Assembly: GCA_035601815.1 (NCBI GenBank)
Contig: DATNNN010000259.1
Coordinates: forward strand, 1-21,263
Direction of reading: 5' to 3'
Length of the DNA stretch: 21,263 nt
Origin: DATNNN01 sp035601815
Lineage (GTDB): Bacteria; Pseudomonadota; Alphaproteobacteria; Rhizobiales; Xanthobacteraceae
Position 1 is the stretch's first letter. The number at the start of each line of letters is the position of its first letter. The notes under the pieces are model-generated. The model saw only the letters and a list, made by a program, of their open reading frames with translations. It did not search any database and was not told where the DNA came from. This document shows, in pieces, positions 8,650 through 15,046 of the stretch. The position numbers and the translations under genes are program-made.

Positions 8650-10830
8650 TCACCCTGCCCGCAGCAAGCCGTCCGTCCGGGTTTCCTGCGCCGGCGACCG
8701 CCCGCTATGGCGCCGCACCAGCGCGGCGAACTCGGTGACGTTCACCGGCTCGCTGAAGTAATAGCCCTGGACCTCGTCGCAGCCTTCGTTGCGCAGGAAC
8801 TCGAGCTGGTCGGCCCTCTCGACGCCTTCGGCGACCACCTTCAAGCCGAGGCTGTGGCCGAGATTGATGATGGTGCGCACGATCGCCGCGTCATTGGGGT
8901 CGTCGAGCAGGTTGCGCAGGAAGCACTGGTCGATCTTCAGGCGGTCGACCGGGAAATTCTTCACGTAAGCGAGCGACGAGTAGCCGGTGCCGAAATCGTC
9001 GATGGCGAAGGTGACGCCGAGCTGCTGCAGCTCGCGCAGCGTGCCGGCGGCGGCCTCGGCGTTCTGCATCAGGATGCTCTCGGTGAGCTCGAGCTCGAGC
9101 TGCGAGGGATCGAGCCCGGTCTCTTGCAGCACCGAAGTGACGTACTGGCGGATGTCCTGCCGGCGGAACTGCACCGGCGAGAGGTTCACCGCCACGCGCA
9201 TAGGCGGCAGGCCATTGTCGCGCCACGACTTGGCACGGCCACAAGCCTCGCGCAGCACCCATTCGTTGATCGGAACGATGAGCCCGTTTTCCTCGGCGAG
9301 CGGAAGGAATTCGGCCGGCTTCACCAGACCAACGCCGGGACGCTGCCAGCGCAGCAGCGCTTCGGCGCCGACGATGCGGCCGCTCTTGAGCTCGATCTGC
9401 GGCTGGTAATAGAGGACGAACTGCTGGCGCTCCAAAGCGTGGCGCAGGTCGGTTTCCAGCACGATCGCCTCGCGGGCGACAGTGTTCATGTCGGCGGCGA
9501 ACAGCCGGTAGGCGTTCCGCCCTTCGGCCTTGGCCTGGTACATGGCGAGGTCGGCGTTGCGCAGCAGCTCGTCCACGTCGTCGCCGTCGTTGGGGTGGAC
9601 GGTGATGCCGATCGAGGCGGTCGTGGTGATGTCCTGACCGTTGAGTGTGAAGGGCCGCGACAGCACCGCGATCAAGCGCTGGGCGAGCTCGATCCCATCC
9701 TCCGGGGTGGCGAGGTCCGTCTGCAGGATGGCGAACTCGTCGCCGCCGAGACGGGCGACGGTATCGCACTCGCGCACGGTGTCGGTGAGGCGCCGCGCCA
9801 CTTCCTTGAGCAGCCGGTCGCCCACGTGATGGCCCAGCGCGTCGTTGACGCCCTTGAAGCGGTCGAGGTCGATGAGGTGCAGCGCGAACTGCCGGTCGCC
9901 GCGGCGGGCGCGGACGATCTCGCGCCGCATGCGGTCCTGCAGGAAGGCGCGGTTGGGCAGGTCGGTGAGCGTGTCGTGGTGGGCGAGATAGAGAAGATGG
10001 CTTTCCGCCTGCTTGCGGTCGGTGATGTCCAGCGACGTGGTGAGCACGTTCACCACCTCGCCGGAGGCGGCGCGCAGCGGCGACTTGGTGGTGACCAGCA
10101 CGCGCACGGCGCCGCCCTTGTCGAAGATCTCCTCTTCGAACGGCGGCAGCGCATTGCCGGCCTCGAACACGAGGCGGTCGAGGGTGTGGCTGCGCTCGTC
10201 GTACTCGGCGCCGAAGGCTTCGCTCGTTTTCTTGCCGACGATCGAACCGGAATCGAGGCCGTAGAAGGACGCCTTGAGCGCGTTGACGAACACGCAATGG
10301 CCGTCGCGGTCGGCGGCGCTGATCATCGCCGGCACGGTATCGATGACCTGGGCGAGGCGCTCGCTGCTGTCGCGCAGCACTTCCTCGCGGGAGCGTTCGC
10401 TATGCTCGAGCTCGCGCTCGAGATGCACGGCGCGGCCCATGATGATGAGCTGCTGCTTGCGCATCTTGAGCAGGTTGCGCGCGCGGGTGAGAAACTCGTT
10501 GTAGTCCACCGGGCTCTGCAGGAAGTCGGTGGCGCCGGCCTCGAGCGCGCGCATGCGGTGGCTGCGCTCCTCGTTGACGGTGATCACGACCACCGGCACG
10601 TCGGCGCAGGCGGGAATCTGGCGGAACCGGCGGGTGAACTCCGCGCCGTCGAGATTGGGCATCTTGTAATCGGAGATAACGAGATCGGGGACGTTATGCT
10701 CGAGCCAGGCGAGCGTTTCGAGCGGGTCGCCGAAAGCACGCACGTCGGCACCCTCCTCGATCGAAGCGGCGAGCTTCGCGAAGATGTTCCGGTTGGTGAC
10801 CCGGTCGTCGAGAATGACGATCAGCGACAT
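8650..10830 (-). CDS. RpfG-type receiver fused to PAS-GGDEF-EAL (cyclic di-GMP turnover response regulator)
   Basis: The protein has 726 residues. Residues 1-125 form a receiver very like that of RpfG (VRAFGDPLETLAWLEHN, SDYKMPNLDGAEFTRRFR), with D8/D9, phospho-acceptor D54 and T84. Where the conserved Lys-Pro is expected it has S106-P107. A coiled linker (about 125-160) leads to a PAS domain (about 160-270) and then GGDEF with motif GGDEF at 362-366 and an inhibitory-site RxxD at 353-356. The EAL domain keeps E490 (AEALLRW), N549, E581-E584 (ELTE), D611/D612 (DDFGTGYSSL), K632, E668 and Q688. Both cyclase and phosphodiesterase motifs therefore look intact. Xanthomonas RpfG has HD-GYP in place of these domains. 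Being first in the operon with the rpfC-like gene, it is the likely partner of that kinase, with cyclic di-GMP as output. Confidence 0.9.
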   Translation of the reverse strand: MSLIVILDDRVTNRNIFAKLAASIEEGADVRAFGDPLETLAWLEHNVPDLVISDYKMPNLDGAEFTRRFRQIPACADVPVVVITVNEERSHRMRALEAGATDFLQSPVDYNEFLTRARNLLKMRKQQLIIMGRAVHLERELEHSERSREEVLRDSSERLAQVIDTVPAMISAADRDGHCVFVNALKASFYGLDSGSIVGKKTSEAFGAEYDERSHTLDRLVFEAGNALPPFEEEIFDKGGAVRVLVTTKSPLRAASGEVVNVLTTSLDITDRKQAESHLLYLAHHDTLTDLPNRAFLQDRMRREIVRARRGDRQFALHLIDLDRFKGVNDALGHHVGDRLLKEVARRLTDTVRECDTVARLGGDEFAILQTDLATPEDGIELAQRLIAVLSRPFTLNGQDITTTASIGITVHPNDGDDVDELLRNADLAMYQAKAEGRNAYRLFAADMNTVAREAIVLETDLRHALERQQFVLYYQPQIELKSGRIVGAEALLRWQRPGVGLVKPAEFLPLAEENGLIVPINEWVLREACGRAKSWRDNGLPPMRVAVNLSPVQFRRQDIRQYVTSVLQETGLDPSQLELELTESILMQNAEAAAGTLRELQQLGVTFAIDDFGTGYSSLAYVKNFPVDRLKIDQCFLRNLLDDPNDAAIVRTIINLGHSLGLKVVAEGVERADQLEFLRNEGCDEVQGYYFSEPVNVTEFAALVRRHSGRSPAQETRTDGLLRAG

Positions 10831-10975
10831 GACGCCGACATTCCCCCAATTCCTGCGCTACCGTTGCCGGTGGCGCCCCCTGACGCGTGGCGGCGGCACT
10901 CTTTGCCGGATACCCGCGTGTTCTGCCGTACGGTCTAGCGCGGAGCGCTTAAGAACCTGGTGCAGCCATCGAGGA

Positions 10976-10994
10976 AAATCCGCACAGCGGATTT
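10976..10994. repeat. Perfect 8-bp inverted repeat with 3-base centre
   Basis: AAATCCGC (10976-10983) and GCGGATTT (10987-10994) flank ACA. The compact symmetry suits a dimeric regulator's operator. Alternatively it is a small hairpin, with TTTT following the stem on the minus strand, which could weakly terminate antisense transcripts. It sits about 145 bases upstream of the sensor operon start and 15 bases before a possible small ORF. Confidence 0.45.
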
Positions 10995-11009
10995 AGGAGA
11001 TCGTTCAGC

Positions 11010-11153
11010 ATGACAACCGAGCGGCCGTGCCCCGCTGGTGGGTGGGCGGCGGCAAGCGGCATCGGCCTGGCGAGGGGAAAAAGTGCAGAAAAACAAAGCC
11101 AACCGGCTGGCGAGTCGACTCCGCTGCTGTCGCGTCTGTATATGTCGTGGTGA
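11010..11153 (+). CDS. Possible small protein (47 residues), hypothetical
   Basis: ATG at 11010 is preceded by AGGAGA about 9 bases upstream, a better ribosome binding site than that of the aldehyde dehydrogenase downstream. The peptide starts MTTERPCPAGGWAAASGIGL and ends STPLLSRLYMSW, then TGA. I recognise no family. It could be a leader peptide for the aldehyde dehydrogenase gene (54 bases downstream), a genuine small protein or chance. GC-rich DNA produces many such frames, so the only real support is the ribosome binding site. Confidence 0.25.
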   Translation: MTTERPCPAGGWAAASGIGLARGKSAEKQSQPAGESTPLLSRLYMSW

Positions 11154-11206
11154 ACGCTTTCTTTCCACCAGACACTCAGCACCATCAACCGGCGGACGGT
11201 CGCATC

Positions 11207-12634
11207 ATGTACACGGAACTCGGGCTCTTCATCGACGGGGCATGGGTCAAGGCCAACGGCCGCGACCGCGAACCGGTCCTTAATCCTTCCACCGAAAAAA
11301 CCCTCGGCGAGCTGCCGCACGCCAGCCCGTCCGACCTCGACCAGGCGTTCGAGGCCGCAAAGAAGGGCTACAAGGTATGGCGCGCCATGTCCGCCTACGA
11401 CCGCGGTAAGGTCATGCGCAAGGCGGCCGACCTCATACGCGAGCGGCTGGAGACCATCGCCCGCGTCCTCACCCTGGAGCAAGGCAAGCCCATCGGCGAG
11501 TCGCGCCTGGAGGTGGGTGCCGCCGCCGACGTCATCGAGTGGATGGGCGAGGAAGGCCGCCGCGCCTACGGCCGCGTCATTCCCGGCCGCGCCAAGGGCA
11601 CGCGGCTGATGACGGTGCAGGAGCCCGTCGGCATCGTCGCCGCCTTCACGCCGTGGAACTTCCCGGCGATCACGCCGGCGCGCAAGATGGCGGGCGCGCT
11701 CGGCGCCGGATGCGCGCTCATCCTCAAGGCGTCGGAGGAGACGCCGGGCACCAGCATCGAAATGGTGCGCTGCTTCGCCGACGCCAGCTTGCCGGCGGGC
11801 GTGCTCAATCTCGTGTTCGGCGTGCCGGCAAAAATCTCCGAGCACCTGATCGCCAAGGAGGGAATCCGGAAAATCTCGTTCACCGGCTCGGTGCCGGTGG
11901 GCAAGCACCTCGCCAAGCTCGCCGCCGACGGCATGAAGCGCGTGACTATGGAGCTCGGCGGCCATTCGCCGGTTGTCGTATTCGACGACGTCGATCCCGA
12001 GAAGGTCGCCGACATCACGTCGGCGTCCAAGTATCGCAACGCCGGGCAGGTCTGCATCGCGCCGTCGCGATTCTTCGTGCAGGAGAAAATCTACAGCCGT
12101 TACGTCGAGCGCTTCACCGAGAACGCGAAGTCGATGAAGGTCGGCGACGGCCTCGCCGACGGCGTGAAGATGGGCCCACTCGCCAACGCCCGCCGACTCG
12201 ACGCCATGGAAGGCATCGTCAACGACTGCAAGAGTCGCGGCGGCAAGATTTCCACCGGCGGCAAGCGCAGCGCCAACCAGGGCTATTTCTTCGAGCCGAC
12301 GGTGGTCACTGATCTGCCCGAAGACTCGAAGTTGATGACGCTCGAGCCCTTCGGCCCAATCGCACCGATCGTGCCATTCAAAACCTTCGACGAGGTGGTC
12401 GCGCGGGCGAACGCCTTGCCCTACGGCCTCGCCGCGTACGCTTTCACCAACTCGGCGAAGCAGGCGACACTTATCGGCGACGCGCTGGAAGCGGGCATGG
12501 TGGGCGTCAACAGCTTTGCCATCTCCACCGCCGAGACGCCGTTCGGCGGCGTCAAGGAAAGCGGCTACGGCCACGAGGGCAGCGTCGAGGGTCTCGAGGC
12601 CTATACGGTCAAGAAGTTCATCGCCCAGGGCTGA
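11207..12634 (+). CDS. NAD(P)-dependent aldehyde dehydrogenase, succinate-semialdehyde dehydrogenase (GabD)-like
   Basis: This 475-residue protein has the usual length of soluble aldehyde dehydrogenases. It oxidises an aldehyde to the acid with NAD(P)+. Visible motifs are TPWNFP with N151, K174 (LILKASEETP), FTGSVPVGK (225-233) for cofactor binding, the general base E249 (MELGGHSP), the nucleophile C283 (NAGQVCIAPSR) and EPFGPI with E380. The overall pattern (YNP-like start, VLTLEQGKPIGES, SGYGHEG near the end) points to the GabD/aldehyde dehydrogenase family. The start MYTELGLFIDGAW is chosen because homology begins there; upstream in-frame codons show no family sequence. It is convergent with the thiamine-diphosphate enzyme gene, nine bases away. 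The true substrate could be succinate semialdehyde, glycolaldehyde or another short aldehyde. Confidence 0.87.
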   Translation: MYTELGLFIDGAWVKANGRDREPVLNPSTEKTLGELPHASPSDLDQAFEAAKKGYKVWRAMSAYDRGKVMRKAADLIRERLETIARVLTLEQGKPIGESRLEVGAAADVIEWMGEEGRRAYGRVIPGRAKGTRLMTVQEPVGIVAAFTPWNFPAITPARKMAGALGAGCALILKASEETPGTSIEMVRCFADASLPAGVLNLVFGVPAKISEHLIAKEGIRKISFTGSVPVGKHLAKLAADGMKRVTMELGGHSPVVVFDDVDPEKVADITSASKYRNAGQVCIAPSRFFVQEKIYSRYVERFTENAKSMKVGDGLADGVKMGPLANARRLDAMEGIVNDCKSRGGKISTGGKRSANQGYFFEPTVVTDLPEDSKLMTLEPFGPIAPIVPFKTFDEVVARANALPYGLAAYAFTNSAKQATLIGDALEAGMVGVNSFAISTAETPFGGVKESGYGHEGSVEGLEAYTVKKFIAQG

Positions 12635-12655
12635 GCGAAGCCGCTAGGGCTTCGC
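12635..12655. terminator. Hairpin at the convergent gene ends (weak terminator candidate)
   Basis: GCGAAGCC (12635-12642) and GGCTTCGC (12648-12655) form a perfect 8-bp stem with a 5-base loop, between and partly inside the stops of the two convergent genes. No T-run follows on either strand, so factor-independent termination is uncertain. Confidence 0.4.
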
Positions 12656-14371
12656 CCGCTTCTTCGCAGCCGCGCGTAGCGCCGCGATGGTGGTACGCGT
12701 GGAAATCTGCTCGGGATCGGTGACAAGCTCGATGACGGCGGCCTTGCCGGACTGCACGGCGCGCTCGAAGGCGGGGGCGAACTCCTCGGTCCGTTCCACC
12801 CGCTCGCCGTGGGCGCCGAAGGCGCGCGCGTAGGCGACGAAGTCGGGCGTGGCGAGATCGCTACCGCTCACCCGCTCGGGATAGTCGCGCTCCTGATGCA
12901 TGCGGATCGTGCCGTACATGTGGTTGTTGAACACCAGGATTATGGGGCGGGCACCGTGCTGGACCGCCGTGCCGATCTCCTGGCCGCTCATCAGAAAGCC
13001 ACCATCGCCGACGCAACCGATGACGAGCCGGTCGGGCCGGGCGAGCGCCGCTGCGGTGGCCGCCGGCACCGAATAGGCCATGGCCCCGGATGTGGGCCCG
13101 AGCTGCCGGCAGGGCCGGCGATAGGTCAGAAAGCGCTGCGCCCAGCCGGTGAAGTTACCGGCGTCGAGGGTGACGATGAAATCCGCGGGCAGGCGCTTGC
13201 GCAACTCGGCGAACGCCCGGCCCATGTCGAGCGGAAAGCTCGTCGCCGGCGGCTCGATGGAGGCGAGGTATTCCTTGTGTGCGGCCTCGCGCCAGACGCT
13301 CCACTTCTTTTTGCCGTCGACCGGCTGCATAGCGGCGGCGGCGGCAGCGAAATTCGCCGCCGACGAGACGATGGCGAGATCGGGCTGAAAAACGCGACCG
13401 ATCTCGTCGGGGTCCGGGTAGACGTGGACGAAACGCTGGCGCGGCGCCGGCACTTCCATGATCTCGTAGCCCTGGGTCGTCATCTCGCCGAGCCGCGTTC
13501 CCACCACCAGAAGGAGATCCGCCGCCTTGGCGCGGGCCACCAGCGTCGGCGCCGTCGAGGTGCTGAGGTCGCCGGCGAAGCAGGGCGAGACGTTGTCGAA
13601 GACGTCCTGGCGGCGGAACGAGCAGGCGGTCGGCAGCCCGTTCTTCTCGGCGAACGCCACGATCTCCGCGCACGCCTCGTCGCTCCAGCCGGAGCCGCCG
13701 ACGATCATCAGCGGCCGCTCGGCGCGGGCGAGCATGTCGCGGAGCTTCGCCATGTCGGCGGGCGCTGCCGCCGGCTGCACCGCCACGCAGGGTCTCGCGT
13801 CGGCGACGGTCGCGGTGTCCGTCAACATGTCTTCCGGAAGCGAGAGCACCACCGGCCCGGGCCGGCCGGACGTCGCCTCGTGAAACGCACGCGCGAGGTA
13901 TTCCGGGATGCGCTCGGCGCTGTCGATCTCCGCCACGCTCTTGGCGATGGGCGCGAACATGCGGCGGTAGTCGATCTCCTGGAAGGCTTCCCGGTCGCGG
14001 GTGCCGCGGCCGATCTGACCAACGAGCAGGATCATCGGCGTTGAGTCCTGGCGGGCGGTATGCACGCCGATCGCGGCGTGGCAGGCGCCGGGGCCACGGG
14101 TGACCATGGCGATGCCGGGCTTGCCAGTGAGCTTGCCGTAGGCTTCCGCCATGTTGGCGGCGCCCGCCTCATGGCGCGCGTTGATGAGCTTGATCCGGTC
14201 GCGCACGCCGTAGAGGGCGTCCAGCAGCGCGAGGTAGCTCTCGCCGGGAACGCAAAAGGCCATGTCCACGCCATGGATGAGCAGCTGGTCGACGAGTATC
14301 TGGCCACCGGTGCGCGCCGGCGCGACTTCGGCGCGCGCGGCTTGAGCGGGTTGACCTTTTTGCAAGCTCAT
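12644..14371 (-). CDS. Thiamine-diphosphate-dependent enzyme, acetolactate synthase large subunit-like
   Basis: The protein has 575 residues with the three-domain layout of the pyruvate oxidase/acetolactate synthase family. The N-terminal pyrimidine-binding domain has the activating glutamate E68 (NARHEAGAANMAEAYG) and RGPGACHAAIGVHTA. The central domain is about 205-345. The C-terminal pyrophosphate domain has GDGG at 455-458 and NN at 482-483, the Mg-ThDP motif. No regulatory IlvH subunit gene is adjacent, so a housekeeping IlvB role is unlikely. Related stand-alone enzymes include benzoylformate decarboxylase, oxalyl-CoA decarboxylase and sulfoacetaldehyde acetyltransferase, and I cannot choose among them. 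The start at 14371 gives a short charged N-terminus; its ribosome binding site is weak. It diverges from the molybdenum hydroxylase cluster. Confidence 0.85.
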   Translation of the reverse strand: MSLQKGQPAQAARAEVAPARTGGQILVDQLLIHGVDMAFCVPGESYLALLDALYGVRDRIKLINARHEAGAANMAEAYGKLTGKPGIAMVTRGPGACHAAIGVHTARQDSTPMILLVGQIGRGTRDREAFQEIDYRRMFAPIAKSVAEIDSAERIPEYLARAFHEATSGRPGPVVLSLPEDMLTDTATVADARPCVAVQPAAAPADMAKLRDMLARAERPLMIVGGSGWSDEACAEIVAFAEKNGLPTACSFRRQDVFDNVSPCFAGDLSTSTAPTLVARAKAADLLLVVGTRLGEMTTQGYEIMEVPAPRQRFVHVYPDPDEIGRVFQPDLAIVSSAANFAAAAAAMQPVDGKKKWSVWREAAHKEYLASIEPPATSFPLDMGRAFAELRKRLPADFIVTLDAGNFTGWAQRFLTYRRPCRQLGPTSGAMAYSVPAATAAALARPDRLVIGCVGDGGFLMSGQEIGTAVQHGARPIILVFNNHMYGTIRMHQERDYPERVSGSDLATPDFVAYARAFGAHGERVERTEEFAPAFERAVQSGKAAVIELVTDPEQISTRTTIAALRAAAKKRAKP

Positions 14372-14536
14372 GGCGTCGGCAGCCTACTTTGGATCACGTT
14401 GGGCTTGACCGTAGATTGGGTGAGTTCCAGACTGGAGTTCATAAAAGGTGGCGGCTCGCCGCAGGTAAAGCGAGCCGGCGCTGCAAAGCAAGAAAAACAA
14501 AGCGGGCGAAGAGGCCGTGTTCGGGAGGAAAATGCC
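14372..14536. promoter_or_regulatory. Divergent promoter region upstream of the molybdenum hydroxylase cluster
   Basis: These 165 bases lie between the thiamine enzyme gene (minus) and coxS (plus). They contain the short palindrome TCCAG-A-CTGGA (14426-14436), flanked by GAGTTC direct repeats (14422-14427 and 14435-14440), and a 7-bp hairpin GGCTCGC/GCGAGCC (14453-14459, 14470-14476). The first looks like a regulator site and the second could lie in the 5' leader. A strong GGGAGG precedes coxS. Confidence 0.4.
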
Positions 14537-15031
14537 ATGCCTACCGTGACCCTTAAGGTCAACGGGCGGAGCGAATCCGTCGAGGTCGAACCGCAGGCGC
14601 TACTGGTGCAGCTGCTGCGTGAGAAGCTCCTGCTCACCGGCACGCACGTGGGCTGCGATACCTCCCAGTGCGGCGCCTGCGTCGTGCACGTGGACGGGCG
14701 CGCGGTGAAGTCCTGCACCATCTTCGCGCTTCAGGCGGAGGGCGCCGACGTCACCACCATCGAGGGATTGGCGAACGGCGGCGGCCTGCATCCGATGCAA
14801 GCGGCCTTCCGCGAGAACCACGGCCTGCAATGCGGCTTCTGCACGCCGGGCATGATCATGGCGGCGATCGATATCGTGCGCCGCAAGGGCAACGAGCTCG
14901 ACGAAGATACAATCCGCGACGAACTCTCGGGAAACCTGTGCCGGTGCACCGGCTACCACAACATCGTCAAGGCGATCGCCGCCGGCGCCAAGGCGATGAC
15001 GAACAAGCCCGGCGCGACCAAGGCCGCCTGA
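14537..15031 (+). CDS. coxS: Molybdenum hydroxylase small subunit, two [2Fe-2S] clusters (CoxS-like)
   Basis: This 164-residue protein has the normal length for the iron-sulfur subunit of CO dehydrogenase/xanthine oxidase-type enzymes. The N-terminal ferredoxin-like domain carries C40, C45, C48 and C60 (GCDTSQCGACVVHV). The C-terminal helical domain carries C99, C102, C135 and C137 (QCGFCTPGMIM, GNLCRCTGY). These hold the two clusters that pass electrons from molybdenum to FAD. The start at ATG 14537 follows GGGAGG at good spacing; a longer in-frame extension to the left lacks homology. It is first of the S-L-M subunit genes, the order usual for form II clusters, and 15 bases before coxL. The cox symbol marks the family only; CO need not be the substrate. 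Confidence 0.92.
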   Translation: MPTVTLKVNGRSESVEVEPQALLVQLLREKLLLTGTHVGCDTSQCGACVVHVDGRAVKSCTIFALQAEGADVTTIEGLANGGGLHPMQAAFRENHGLQCGFCTPGMIMAAIDIVRRKGNELDEDTIRDELSGNLCRCTGYHNIVKAIAAGAKAMTNKPGATKAA

Positions 15032-15046
15032 GCAGGAGGAGACGCT

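Larger units (their letters stand above)
10831..11206. promoter_or_regulatory. Divergent intergenic region upstream of the receiver-GGDEF-EAL/rpfC operon and the aldehyde dehydrogenase
   Basis: This 376-base region should hold the promoter of the two-gene sensor operon (minus) and that of the aldehyde dehydrogenase (plus). It contains one perfect inverted repeat (10976-10994) and a possible 47-codon reading frame (11010-11153), listed separately. I see no convincing promoter boxes. Confidence 0.35.

Noticed and set aside
8707..10938. A 743-codon open frame on the plus strand opposite the receiver-GGDEF-EAL gene
   Set aside because: It is the mirror of a real coding strand in GC-rich DNA. Its composition (runs of Ala, Gly, Val, His, Asp, Arg) matches no family, and the minus-strand product has clear domains.
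11085..11097. 13-base word AGAAAAACAAAGC that also occurs near 14490
   Set aside because: A short A-rich word in two upstream regions with no further shared sequence; probably chance.
10949..12574. A 541-codon minus-strand frame opposite the aldehyde dehydrogenase
   Set aside because: Antisense shadow. The plus strand has every catalytic aldehyde dehydrogenase motif, and the shadow has no recognisable domain.
12644..14371. Naming the thiamine-diphosphate enzyme ilvB
   Set aside because: No ilvH or ilvC neighbour and no specific acetolactate synthase feature I can verify; the family has many other activities.
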